From a virus: a DNA stretch of 27,639 bases. Each line of letters begins with the position of its first letter. Within the stretch, counting starts at the first letter, position 1. This document shows, piece after piece, positions 13,714 through 21,436 of this stretch. The notes below the pieces were generated by a model, which saw nothing but the letters and a program-made list of their open reading frames with translations, had not been told where the DNA came from and made no database searches. A program made the translations under genes and the position numbers. The stretch is taken from positions 1 through 27,639 of IMG/VR virus record IMGVR_UViG_3300023174_000540. One strand, 5' to 3'.

Positions 13714-14906
13714 TATGATATCTCCACACCATAAGCTGAATATGTTATAAGATTGCCAGATACAACAATAGAATTTTGAGGATTTAATATAATTCCTGGT
13801 TCTAGAATTTGAGATGAGTTTCCTGCAACTGTTGCCTGTTTATATAAATTATTTAATGCTGGAGATACTAAATTACCACAAATAATATTACCCCAAGTAA
13901 TGTTTCCTGGTATCGTGCTTATATCCCAAGTTATGCCATCAGTTGATACTGCAGCATTAGTTGTTGACCCAACTGCAACAAATTTATTATTTCCAAATGC
14001 TACTGAAGACCATTGACTACTTGTTGGCATAGTATTTAAAGTCCAGGTATTTCCATTTCCAGAATATGCAGCTGTAGTAGTAGTTCCCGATGAAGGTGTT
14101 GCAATAGAAACCCATGTGCTATTTCCAAAAGCTAATGCACCCCATTCAGCAACCGCTGGCATTGTACGTAGTGTCCATGTTATTGCATCAAGCGATGTGG
14201 CAGCAGTAGTTGTTGCAACACCTAGTCCAGCAATAGCAACAAATTTATTTCCACCATAAAGAGTTTTATCCCATGTAGCAGTTGAATTTGGTAAAGTTGT
14301 TATTGTCCAAGTTATAGCATCAGTAGAATATACTGCTGTAGATTTATTGTAAACAACAGTAACAAAAACTCCTAAGCCAAAAGATAACCCTCTCCATTGT
14401 TCTGAGCTTGGTAAAGTTGTTTGTATCCAAGTTATTCCATCTGTTGAATATGCTCCTACATTTGAAATATTCCTAACAGAAACAAATTTACTATTTCCAT
14501 AAGCTAGTGAGAGCCATGAACCAGAACTGGGCAAAGTTCTTAAGTTCCATGTTATTCCATCACTTGATGTTGCTGCTGATGTTGAACCAGATGCTACTGC
14601 AACAAATGTATTATTTCCAAATGCTATTTGATACCAAGCAACGCTTGCTGGCATTGTACGTAGTGTCCATGTTATTCCATCGGTTGAAGAAGCAGCAGTG
14701 GTACCAGTATATCCAACTGCAACAAACGCATTAGGTTGAATAACAGCATTATTATAAAGACTAATATCAAAAGTTTGAGCATCAGATGATCTATTAGCAA
14801 CAACAATATTATTAACTATTGTTTGAGTATTTGCTGGAGATGTATAAAGAACTACTTCATTAGCACCAGGGGCTACTTGACCCAATATCTTATATGCTTC
14901 AGGCAT
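13713..14906 (-). CDS. Type B beta-domain protein with inserted seven-repeat propeller (unit 1)
   Basis: 397 aa and the first gene of the array. Residues 1-58 (MPEAYKILGQVAPGANEVVL, ending ISLYNNAVIQP) and 346-397 (ending ITYSAYGVEIS) form the type B domain. Residues 59-345 contain seven repeats of 40, 40, 40, 41, 43, 44 and 39 residues, consistent with a seven-bladed propeller. Repeats 4 and 5 read STDAITW and SLDAITW, replacing the Gly of the Asp-box. Unlike the other five members it is not TAATG-coupled upstream: it has its own AGAGAAGAG ribosome site after a 27-base gap, as expected for the head of the array. Confidence 0.77.
   Translation of the reverse strand: MPEAYKILGQVAPGANEVVLYTSPANTQTIVNNIVVANRSSDAQTFDISLYNNAVIQPNAFVAVGYTGTTAASSTDGITWTLRTMPASVAWYQIAFGNNTFVAVASGSTSAATSSDGITWNLRTLPSSGSWLSLAYGNSKFVSVRNISNVGAYSTDGITWIQTTLPSSEQWRGLSFGLGVFVTVVYNKSTAVYSTDAITWTITTLPNSTATWDKTLYGGNKFVAIAGLGVATTTAATSLDAITWTLRTMPAVAEWGALAFGNSTWVSIATPSSGTTTTAAYSGNGNTWTLNTMPTSSQWSSVAFGNNKFVAVGSTTNAAVSTDGITWDISTIPGNITWGNIICGNLVSPALNNLYKQATVAGNSSQILEPGIILNPQNSIVVSGNLITYSAYGVEIS
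13872..14732 (-). repeat. Seven Asp-box-like repeats (propeller, gene 13713-14906)
   Basis: Seven in-frame units of 39-44 codons with the FV-x-S-T-D-G-I-T-W-T...W...FGN pattern. Confidence 0.82.
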
Positions 14907-14933
14907 GTAATTATACTCTTCTCTTTATTCATA

Positions 14934-15323
14934 TTAAATCATCGCAAAAAATACATTTAATGTAGGAGGGGCAACCCATGTAATGCCTGTTCCTGTAGAA
15001 CTTAATAAATATCCACTAATTCCTACTGAACCGCCAGCCCTTAAAGTGCTATTTGCAGTTAATGCACCATTTGCAGTTAATGCACCATTTGCAGTTAATG
15101 CACTATTTGCAGTTATTGCACCATTTGCAGTTATTGCACCTGATGTATTTATTGAACCTAATGTGGATATTGAACCATTTGTAGTTAATGTACCATTAAT
15201 TTGAACATTGCTACTAAATAGAGAATCTCCTAAAACACCTAGTCTATTATCAATTGCAACTGATGGGAAAAATACTGTACCACCAGTGTTAATATAATTA
15301 GACTGCTCTCTTGTAAGAGGCAT
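14934..15323 (-). CDS. Small fibre protein with ten 6-residue repeats
   Basis: 129 aa. After a 44-residue N-terminal region (MPLTREQSNYINTGGTVFFP) come ten hexads at residues 45-104, such as TLTTNG, AITANG, ALTANG and ALTANS, with Leu/Ile at the second position of nearly every unit. This regular spacing predicts a slender beta-helical or trimeric fibre shaft. The C-terminus (GTGITWVAPPTLNVFFAMI) is hydrophobic. A strong AGGAGG ribosome site starts right at the stop of the upstream 1192-aa gene. It probably adds to the fibre formed by its neighbours. Confidence 0.68.
   Translation of the reverse strand: MPLTREQSNYINTGGTVFFPSVAIDNRLGVLGDSLFSSNVQINGTLTTNGSISTLGSINTSGAITANGAITANSALTANGALTANGALTANSTLRAGGSVGISGYLLSSTGTGITWVAPPTLNVFFAMI
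15012..15191 (-). repeat. Ten 18-base repeats encoding hexapeptides
   Basis: An 18-base period with near-identical copies at 15048-15137 (GCATTAACTGCAAATGGT-like). It is in frame, so a change in copy number alters shaft length without a frameshift. Confidence 0.85.
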
Positions 15324-15336
15324 TTATTCCTCCTTA

Positions 15337-18300
15337 TTAAGCTTGTGCTTCAGACCAAGATAAACGACCAGCAATTGCTACTGGTGCAGAAGATTGATTC
15401 TGTACCACAATTGTTAATGTGTCTGGACCATCTGGGTAAATTCCAGCATTTGAGTTAGCTGAAATTCCTCCACCTAGTAGTGCATTACCAAGATCACGAA
15501 CTTTTTCAAGGTCAATTGATGTTGTTGAGTTTGTAAAGAAACCACCAGTAATTTCACCACCTGTTACTGTTGTTGATCCGCCTCTATAGTCTGCAATTTG
15601 TGCAAGTGAAGAGTTTGGAACTGAAAGATTATTAACAACATTAGTCCAAGCAGTTGTTGTACTTGGTACACCATTAAGTACTGCTGTTACAAGAATACTG
15701 ATCTGAGATGAGTTTCCTGCAGGTGCTGCAGCAGAAATATCAAGTGCTTTTAGAATTAACTGCATTCTGTTAATAATTTCACGGCTGCTAAATGATGCTG
15801 CTATACCGCTATCAACAGAAGGCGCAACTCTAATTGAGAACAATGCTTTTGTAGCAGATGTTCCTGTAAATACATAAGTTCCTGTTGCTTGTACAGTAAA
15901 GTTATTGCTCATTGTAATTTCTTTTGTAACTGGGTTAATTGCAGTAATTGTATTACCTGATGCAAGTCCAGTTCCTGAAACCCATGCCATACCTACAACT
16001 AATTGTGTAATATCATTTACAATCATTTTTGCTTGTGAGGTGGCGCCACCTGAAGTATATGTTACAGATGTATTTCCAAGGGTTCCCTGTAAAGCAGTCT
16101 GTGCAGACTGTCCATATGTAAATAGAAGTGATTTATCATCATCAAATCTTCCATCCATAATTACAGATGATCCCCAGTGTGATAATGCTGGTGCAAATGA
16201 AGGCATTGCAAGTTCTACAGATGTTGGAGAAGTTGCTGAGTATGTATATGCCTGTCCTGTAGATGCAGTTGCACCTACAGAAGCGGTGCTACTTCCCATA
16301 CCAGAAAATGTTACTGTTGGGTTTGTTGCTGTGACTGCTTGATTTAATGTAATTGTAAGACCAGAAATATTTGTAACAAATGTTCCATCTGGTACTGGGG
16401 ATGGGCTAGTAGTACTATATACACGTTGACCAATTTGTAATCCTGCTGTTGAAGCCACAGTTCCAACATTTGAGCCTGATGCTGCTGTTAAAGTTACACC
16501 AGCAAGAGCACTTCCTGGTTGACCACGAGTCAAACCAGTAAATGTTGTTGCAGTTTTTCCAGTATAGTTTACAAATTCATAATTTTGTGAAGCCTGATTT
16601 GCTGTACTTCCTGGTCTAATTACAAGGGTTCCAGATGTAGGAAATTGTGATGTATCTGAAACTGTTAATGATGTATCAGAAGCTCCCACTGAAGCAGCAA
16701 GAATTGTATCAACTGCTTCTGAATTTGTTTCATAATGTGCAGGAAGGTTTCCTGAACGCATATAAGCTTCATTATTTACATTGTTATTAGCAATCTTATG
16801 TGCATAAATAACATCTCCATTTGGCCCTCTAACGCCAAATCTAATAAATCCTGCGCCATACCATGAGTAATCAATATAGAACATTTGCATCTTTGATAGA
16901 TCAATATTATATCCTGAAGGACCAGTACCATCTAATTTGTCAATGTTAAATGATGATTGTGGAGTTTTAATATCTTGTGTTTTTGAAGCAACAACTAAAG
17001 TTGCTGTTGTTCCACGATAAGGTGGATTTATTACCATAGATGTATCTGAAGCAATATCCATAACCTTATAAGATTGGCCACGAATTACAATGTAATCCCC
17101 TGGAGTTAATTGTTTAGAAAATGCTGTTGGAAATTCTGCATTTGTTTGAGTTACAGTATTGTTTCCATTTGTTACTGATACTTTACCTCCAAGTTGGAAT
17201 ACAGAGTTTCTACGTACCGCATTTAATGTTTGGCCATCATACTCCCAAAACATACCATTTTGAATATCAAAAATGCCTAGTCTATTTACAGCTCCATACC
17301 AGTTTAATACGCTTAAAGTAAATAAACCAGCTGCTGTTGTTGCAGATGGAGCAGAAAGAGCAGTGTATGTAAATTTAGTTTGTGATAATACGTTTGCAAC
17401 AGTAAATGTTCCATTATATGCAGAATCATTTGTTACACCTGCAATAACTATTGTTGATCCTGGCTGAATATTATGCGGTTCACGAGATTGAACTGTTACT
17501 GTAGTAGAAGAAGATGTTAATGAATCAACTGTTGCGTATGGACGCATAATTGTTCCTGTAGACATCTGAATGCCTTTACCTGATTGGTAACGGAAATAAC
17601 GTCGTGTTTGACGTATTGCTTGTTTATTGTTTGAAGATGCATTTGTTGAAAATAAAACTCCACCATCAAACGCTCTATGTGTTACTTGGCCTTGTGGACG
17701 AACATATATTGCAGCAGATGTTACTGTAAGTCCTGAAGGAACACCTAAAATTGGATTTGCAAAATAAGTAAAAGATGTCGGAGTTAAAACAGAAGCAACT
17801 GTGTAATTACCATTTGGTGGATTTGTTCCAGTGATACCTGTTACAGCAATTTCATTACCAACAGATAAACCATGAGGAACTGTAGTTACTACAGTAAGTT
17901 GATTTCCGCTTGGTGTTATAGATGTTGGAGCTGCACCAATTTGTGCACCAGTATAAAGTGTTCCTGGATAAATAATAGTTTTACCTGCATCATAAAGTGC
18001 TGTAATTGTTGTAGTATTTACAGCTTTTGCTGTATAAGTAAATGATGTATTTGTGCTTATTGTTTCAATAACAAAGTTACCATTAGCAATTGATAATTGT
18101 GTATCTTGTACAAAAATTGGTGTTCCAGCTGCTAAACCTGTTGTATTTGTACATGAAACTGTAACAGTTCTGCTATTTGTAGATAGTGCAATACCTGAAA
18201 TTGATGGAACTGGAACTGTTGAAGGATATGCAAATGGACGCATATTATTTAATATTGCTGTTTCCCATTTTGTTCCCTGAGTACCATATTCAAAATCTGT

Positions 18301-18915
18301 ATCAATTAATGCCTGTGGAGAAGATGTTCTAAACTTATTTACTGGATCTAATTGTGCTTCACCTGGCTCAAATTTTTCAATATATTCATCAATAGTAATT
18401 TGAAGTTTATCTGTTGAAGTCATTGCTGCTGTATTAAAATTTAAAATTAATGAAGTATATCCATTTGCACCGTACATAATTGTATTATATGTAGTTGCAG
18501 TAAGTGATGGATCTGAAAAATTATAAACAACTTGATTTGTAGTAACATTAGTAATTAATACTAGACGCTCTCTTGCAATATATCTTGGAATAACTAATTG
18601 TTTTGCTAATGTAGTAATATTAGTAATTGCTCCTGCTATTGGGGTAGTCCCGCCAATTGCTGAGAATGTAATTGAGGTAGAAGAAAGAATGGCTGTAACA
18701 CGATAGGTGCCTCCAGATCCAACAGAACCCGCTCCTGCTGTTGCTGTAAAGAATGAACCTACTGCCAATCCCGCCGTTGATGTCATTCCTGTAATTGTTG
18801 CACTCCATGGACTTAATGTTGATGCAACTATTGAACCTACTGTGCCTGTTGAAGAAACAATGGATGCTGTTGGGTTAAACGTATATCCTGTTTCTAATAA
18901 AATTTTTCTTGCCAT
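15337..18915 (-). CDS. Large virion structural/tail-fibre protein (T4-like aquatic-phage type)
   Basis: 1192 aa. Four copies of a ~65-residue beta domain with the pattern VT-x-PHG(I/L)-x-G-x-x-(I/V)-x-(V/I)-x-G...NG-x-(F/Y)-x-V-x-x-(V/I)-x-(S/T)-F-(T/S)-(Y/F) lie at about residues 20-90, 237-298, 330-390 and 463-525. Between them are segments that I recognise from virion proteins of T4-like cyanophages and pelagic phages: FEYGTQGTKWETAILNNMRP (208-227), RRYFRYQSGKGIQMSTG (438-454) and MFYIDYSWYGAGFIRFGVRG (678-697), followed by NNNVNNEAYMRSGNLPAHYE. The C-terminal part (1020-1192) is a separate globular region. It is probably a major tail-fibre or baseplate-linked structural protein. The AGGAGG ribosome site is made by the Leu-Gly-Gly codons ending the upstream gene. 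Confidence 0.75.
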   Translation of the reverse strand: MARKILLETGYTFNPTASIVSSTGTVGSIVASTLSPWSATITGMTSTAGLAVGSFFTATAGAGSVGSGGTYRVTAILSSTSITFSAIGGTTPIAGAITNITTLAKQLVIPRYIARERLVLITNVTTNQVVYNFSDPSLTATTYNTIMYGANGYTSLILNFNTAAMTSTDKLQITIDEYIEKFEPGEAQLDPVNKFRTSSPQALIDTDFEYGTQGTKWETAILNNMRPFAYPSTVPVPSISGIALSTNSRTVTVSCTNTTGLAAGTPIFVQDTQLSIANGNFVIETISTNTSFTYTAKAVNTTTITALYDAGKTIIYPGTLYTGAQIGAAPTSITPSGNQLTVVTTVPHGLSVGNEIAVTGITGTNPPNGNYTVASVLTPTSFTYFANPILGVPSGLTVTSAAIYVRPQGQVTHRAFDGGVLFSTNASSNNKQAIRQTRRYFRYQSGKGIQMSTGTIMRPYATVDSLTSSSTTVTVQSREPHNIQPGSTIVIAGVTNDSAYNGTFTVANVLSQTKFTYTALSAPSATTAAGLFTLSVLNWYGAVNRLGIFDIQNGMFWEYDGQTLNAVRRNSVFQLGGKVSVTNGNNTVTQTNAEFPTAFSKQLTPGDYIVIRGQSYKVMDIASDTSMVINPPYRGTTATLVVASKTQDIKTPQSSFNIDKLDGTGPSGYNIDLSKMQMFYIDYSWYGAGFIRFGVRGPNGDVIYAHKIANNNVNNEAYMRSGNLPAHYETNSEAVDTILAASVGASDTSLTVSDTSQFPTSGTLVIRPGSTANQASQNYEFVNYTGKTATTFTGLTRGQPGSALAGVTLTAASGSNVGTVASTAGLQIGQRVYSTTSPSPVPDGTFVTNISGLTITLNQAVTATNPTVTFSGMGSSTASVGATASTGQAYTYSATSPTSVELAMPSFAPALSHWGSSVIMDGRFDDDKSLLFTYGQSAQTALQGTLGNTSVTYTSGGATSQAKMIVNDITQLVVGMAWVSGTGLASGNTITAINPVTKEITMSNNFTVQATGTYVFTGTSATKALFSIRVAPSVDSGIAASFSSREIINRMQLILKALDISAAAPAGNSSQISILVTAVLNGVPSTTTAWTNVVNNLSVPNSSLAQIADYRGGSTTVTGGEITGGFFTNSTTSIDLEKVRDLGNALLGGGISANSNAGIYPDGPDTLTIVVQNQSSAPVAIAGRLSWSEAQA

Positions 18916-18918
18916 TTG

Positions 18919-19374
18919 CTATCCTCCTAGGACTATATCCAACGCTTTGAATGGATACGTTGTTGTTGTTGAAGTTATTGTTGGGCCTGCCATTAATCTT
19001 GCATCAAACTGTGAACCTGCTGGGACGGCTTCTGGAAATACAATATATCCATCATTATCCACACGAACACCATTTTGAGCAATCATAGACTGCCAAACAT
19101 ATTCTGCATTACTTACTCTTTGAATTATACCATTTATGCTTAATAAAAGCCTAAAAGGATTTGATATTGTTACTTGTTGACCTTGATATCTAGGAATAAA
19201 CCTATTTGTTATCCCGTCAAAATAATTAGACATATCATCAAGTGGGGTAATTTCTGGAATAGATATAAGGGTTCCTAATTTAACTTTCCAATAGGCTCCC
19301 GTCCAATACCATGTTTTTGAACCAGATGTATACTCCTGGTTTAAAGATGGACTATTTGGAAAATTAATTGGCAT
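18919..19374 (-). CDS. Small virion protein (fibre/baseplate type)
   Basis: 151 aa. The N-terminus (MPINFPNSPSLNQEYTSGSK, then TWYWTGAYWKV) is a short beta motif found at the front of many fibre-type proteins in T4-like environmental phages. The C-terminal half includes FRLLLSINGIIQRVSNAEY and a TTTYPFKALDIVLGG end. It has an AGGAGA ribosome site. Its last codons, Leu-Gly-Gly-stop, contain the AGGAGG that serves the 1192-aa gene, so the two are coupled and probably work in the same structure. The exact role is unknown. Confidence 0.65.
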   Translation of the reverse strand: MPINFPNSPSLNQEYTSGSKTWYWTGAYWKVKLGTLISIPEITPLDDMSNYFDGITNRFIPRYQGQQVTISNPFRLLLSINGIIQRVSNAEYVWQSMIAQNGVRVDNDGYIVFPEAVPAGSQFDARLMAGPTITSTTTTYPFKALDIVLGG

Positions 19375-19406
19375 CTATATATCTCCTATTCTGCATTGTT
19401 TCCTTT

Positions 19407-20717
19407 TTATACTGTAGTTGCTGGGCCAGCGTACAAAGCAAATGATGTAGGAGTAAAAGAAGTAGCTGATCTTGTGGTAAGGGTAGTGCCCGAATGCCCA
19501 ATTAGAGTATTTGAAATTATAGCTCTAGGAACTCCACCTGATATTGAACCATTAGACCCCAGGTTAAACCAATTAGTGCCATCAGTTGAATATCCATGAT
19601 TTGTGTTAGATGCCATAAAATAATAAGTAACTCCATTAATTGATCCAGATAAAGTCTTTCCTTGTAAATAGTCCCAGGTCAAGCCTGTGCCAGCATAACT
19701 TTGAAAGCTACCAGAACTATTAGTCCATGTTACTCCATCGGTACTTCTTTCTGGACCACCAGTAAAAGCATTTTGAGAATAAAAAAATCCGTCGGGAGCA
19801 TAAACAGTAAAACCAAATTGTGTGCTATTTACTCTATTACCTTCAGTAAATGCTGTTCCATTTGTAGAATATGCTACAGTTGTACTTACTGAAGAACCAA
19901 CACTAAGACCTCTTGACGCAAGAAATCTTGTTGGGCTTGCTGCTAAGTTACCCCATGCTCCTAGCTGCAACAATGTGCCAGCAGTCCAAGTAAACCCATC
20001 GGTTGAATAATATGTTTGGCCAGCGCTGTAGTCGGAAAGGCTTCCAGAAGTAATCACGCAATATCTACCAATAGTAGATGCATAAACAATATTTCCTTGA
20101 CTAACTGCTGCTGGAAATGTTCTTAGTGTCCAGGTTATTCCGTCTGGGGATGTATAAAAGCTTGTTGTTGGAGATCCAGCACTTGCCTGAAATGCAAAAA
20201 ATAAATCATTTGTTCCTTGAATAGTCCATGTTGTTGAAAACGTAGATGTTCTTGAAGTCCAAGTAGAACCATCTGTTGAGGTATAATAAGTTGTTCCTGT
20301 ACCGCCCATATGAACCCAAACTCCAGCAGTATATGCGGTAGTCTGCTGCCCTGAAGGCTTGAAATAAGAATTTGTTGCTGCTGTTAAAGCGGTTAAGCCA
20401 GTTGTAGATGCGTTTACATAATAGTTTCCAATTTGAGATGCTAGATTAAAAGTAACGCTAGATGCTCCAGCGGGCAATGTGCATACTTTTGGAGTATTTG
20501 CCACTAAAGCAAATGATTGCCCATCACTAAATGAAACAGATCCAGCTCTTCCAGCAAGAGCAATATGATCTCCAGCTGGTATAGAAACTGTTTTTGATGC
20601 AGTAGTATTTGGAACAGTAGTAATCATACCTTCAAAAATTGTAGATGATGTTCCTGGAACTGCAGGAGGAATAAGCACAGATGCTGCCACTGGCGCAGGA
20701 AACGTATTAATACCCAT
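19407..20717 (-). CDS. Beta-domain plus seven-repeat propeller protein (diverged)
   Basis: 436 aa. Residues 1-131 form a different N-terminal part (MGINTFPAPVAASVLIPPAV, with a PAGDHIALAGRAGSVSFSDG strand segment). From residue 132 come about seven diverged repeats: STDGSTWTSRT, SPDGITWTLRT, STDGFTWTAGT, STNGTAFTEG, STDGVTWTNSS, STDGTNWFNLG and a degenerate last unit. This is the same Asp-box-like propeller as in the 9.7-14.9-kb array, but it stands at the C-terminus and is not inserted within a domain. Start is TAATG-coupled to the EIS-ending gene at 20717, so it repeats the small-domain plus propeller pairing. A host-binding role is inferred. Confidence 0.7.
   Translation of the reverse strand: MGINTFPAPVAASVLIPPAVPGTSSTIFEGMITTVPNTTASKTVSIPAGDHIALAGRAGSVSFSDGQSFALVANTPKVCTLPAGASSVTFNLASQIGNYYVNASTTGLTALTAATNSYFKPSGQQTTAYTAGVWVHMGGTGTTYYTSTDGSTWTSRTSTFSTTWTIQGTNDLFFAFQASAGSPTTSFYTSPDGITWTLRTFPAAVSQGNIVYASTIGRYCVITSGSLSDYSAGQTYYSTDGFTWTAGTLLQLGAWGNLAASPTRFLASRGLSVGSSVSTTVAYSTNGTAFTEGNRVNSTQFGFTVYAPDGFFYSQNAFTGGPERSTDGVTWTNSSGSFQSYAGTGLTWDYLQGKTLSGSINGVTYYFMASNTNHGYSTDGTNWFNLGSNGSISGGVPRAIISNTLIGHSGTTLTTRSATSFTPTSFALYAGPATTV
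19410..20324 (-). repeat. About seven diverged Asp-box-like repeats (gene 19407-20717)
   Basis: Six clear STDGxTW-like motifs and one degenerate unit are visible. The spacing (39-49 residues) is less regular than in the main array. The ends are approximate. Confidence 0.6.
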
Positions 20718-21022
20718 TACGAAATCTCCACGCCTGATATATGAAAATTAATTGTTGTTGCAGATGCTCCGCCTGTAATTGTATTTGTAGCAGCAAGTAC
20801 CTGCTTAAGATCAATATACACTGTAGTATATGCGGCAATTGCGGCTGTTGTATGTAAAGCAATTCCAGCAAATGTTAAAGTAAATGTACCCGCAGATGCT
20901 GCAGTATTTGTTACTGCAATATTTGTAACAACTGTAGTTGTTGCAGCGGGAACGGTATATAAATTTGTAGTTGTTGTAAGAGAAGCTGCTGTTCTTGCTA
21001 ATACTTTACTTGTTGTAGCCAT
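20717..21022 (-). CDS. Small beta-domain protein ending in EIS (diverged member of the cassette family)
   Basis: 101 aa: MATTSKVLARTAASLTTTTN, then NIAVTNTAASAGTFTLTFAG and the end FHISGVEIS. The layout (short N-terminal strand, NIxVTNTxxxxxTFxL, C-terminal EIS) matches the type A/B domains without a propeller, though the sequence has diverged. A GGAGG ribosome site lies nine bases before the ATG. Its final codons provide GGAG and a TAATG junction for the propeller gene 19407-20717. The role is unknown; it is probably an appendage subunit of the virion. Confidence 0.65.
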   Translation of the reverse strand: MATTSKVLARTAASLTTTTNLYTVPAATTTVVTNIAVTNTAASAGTFTLTFAGIALHTTAAIAAYTTVYIDLKQVLAATNTITGGASATTINFHISGVEIS

Positions 21023-21058
21023 TAGTTACTACCTCCATATATATTATCATAACACATT

Positions 21059-21400
21059 TTAATATGCTCCCATTAATTGCATTACAGCAATATCTTCTTG
21101 ATATAGATTAGATGCAAATCCGCTACTATTTAATTCCACCCATTGATATGAGTCTCCATCATTTATATAAGTAAGTTTTGTTCCATCTAAGGTATCTACC
21201 CATATGTCTCCAACTGTAGGAGAAACTGGAGCGGTTGCGCTAAATGTATATTTAATTCCACCAGCACCCGTTGTTGTTACAGTTCCATCTGCTAATAAAT
21301 ATTGACTAGAAGTTCCTCCTGTTTTAACAAAAGAGGTACCAGTTATTGCGCCACCAGCGTCAATACCGTTTTTTACTTTAAAATTTTTCTCTGTTGCCAC
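21059..21400 (-). CDS. Small tail-fibre domain protein with GTG start
   Basis: 113 aa. The first residues are MATEKNFKVKNGIDAGGAIT, like the front of the 749-aa fibre gene next upstream (MATNREFRVKSGAYVEGSSG), so both may use the same attachment domain. GIKYTFSATAPVSPTVGDIW, then TYINDGDSYQWVEL, is a small beta module common in fibres of aquatic phages. Translation appears to begin at GTG 21400; an in-frame TGA lies six bases upstream, so no longer start is possible. A GAGGGG motif lies 14 bases upstream, far for a normal ribosome site, and an ATG-TGA start-stop lies between. Confidence 0.65.
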   Translation of the reverse strand: MATEKNFKVKNGIDAGGAITGTSFVKTGGTSSQYLLADGTVTTTGAGGIKYTFSATAPVSPTVGDIWVDTLDGTKLTYINDGDSYQWVELNSSGFASNLYQEDIAVMQLMGAY

Positions 21401-21436
21401 AGAAGTTCACATATCCCCTCTTGTATTAATTAAATG

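Larger units (their letters stand above)
9428..14906 (-). repeat. Triplicated two-gene (B-A) adhesin unit
   Basis: Six head-to-tail paralogues alternate strictly in two subtypes. In transcription order they are B (13713-14906), A (12544-13713), B (11342-12544), A (11010-11342), B (9760-11010) and A (9428-9760). Type B begins MPExYKIL and ends LNNLYKxxTxA...YGxEIS. Type A begins MPTxYKxL.QT and ends YNNxIxGN...TFGxEIS. The order is best explained by two duplications of a B-A pair. Confidence 0.8.

Noticed and set aside
9428-14906. Diversity-generating retroelement producing the propeller variants.
   Set aside because: No reverse transcriptase or template-repeat/variable-repeat pair with adenine-biased differences can be seen in the window; one outside the window cannot be excluded.
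9760-14906. Sialidase activity of the Asp-box proteins.
   Set aside because: Asp-boxes are structural turns; the Arg triad, Tyr/Glu pair and FRIP-like motif of sialidases are not recognisable.
15048-15137. Tandem 18-base repeats considered as a CRISPR array.
   Set aside because: There are no unique spacers; the repeats are contiguous, in frame and encode hexapeptides.
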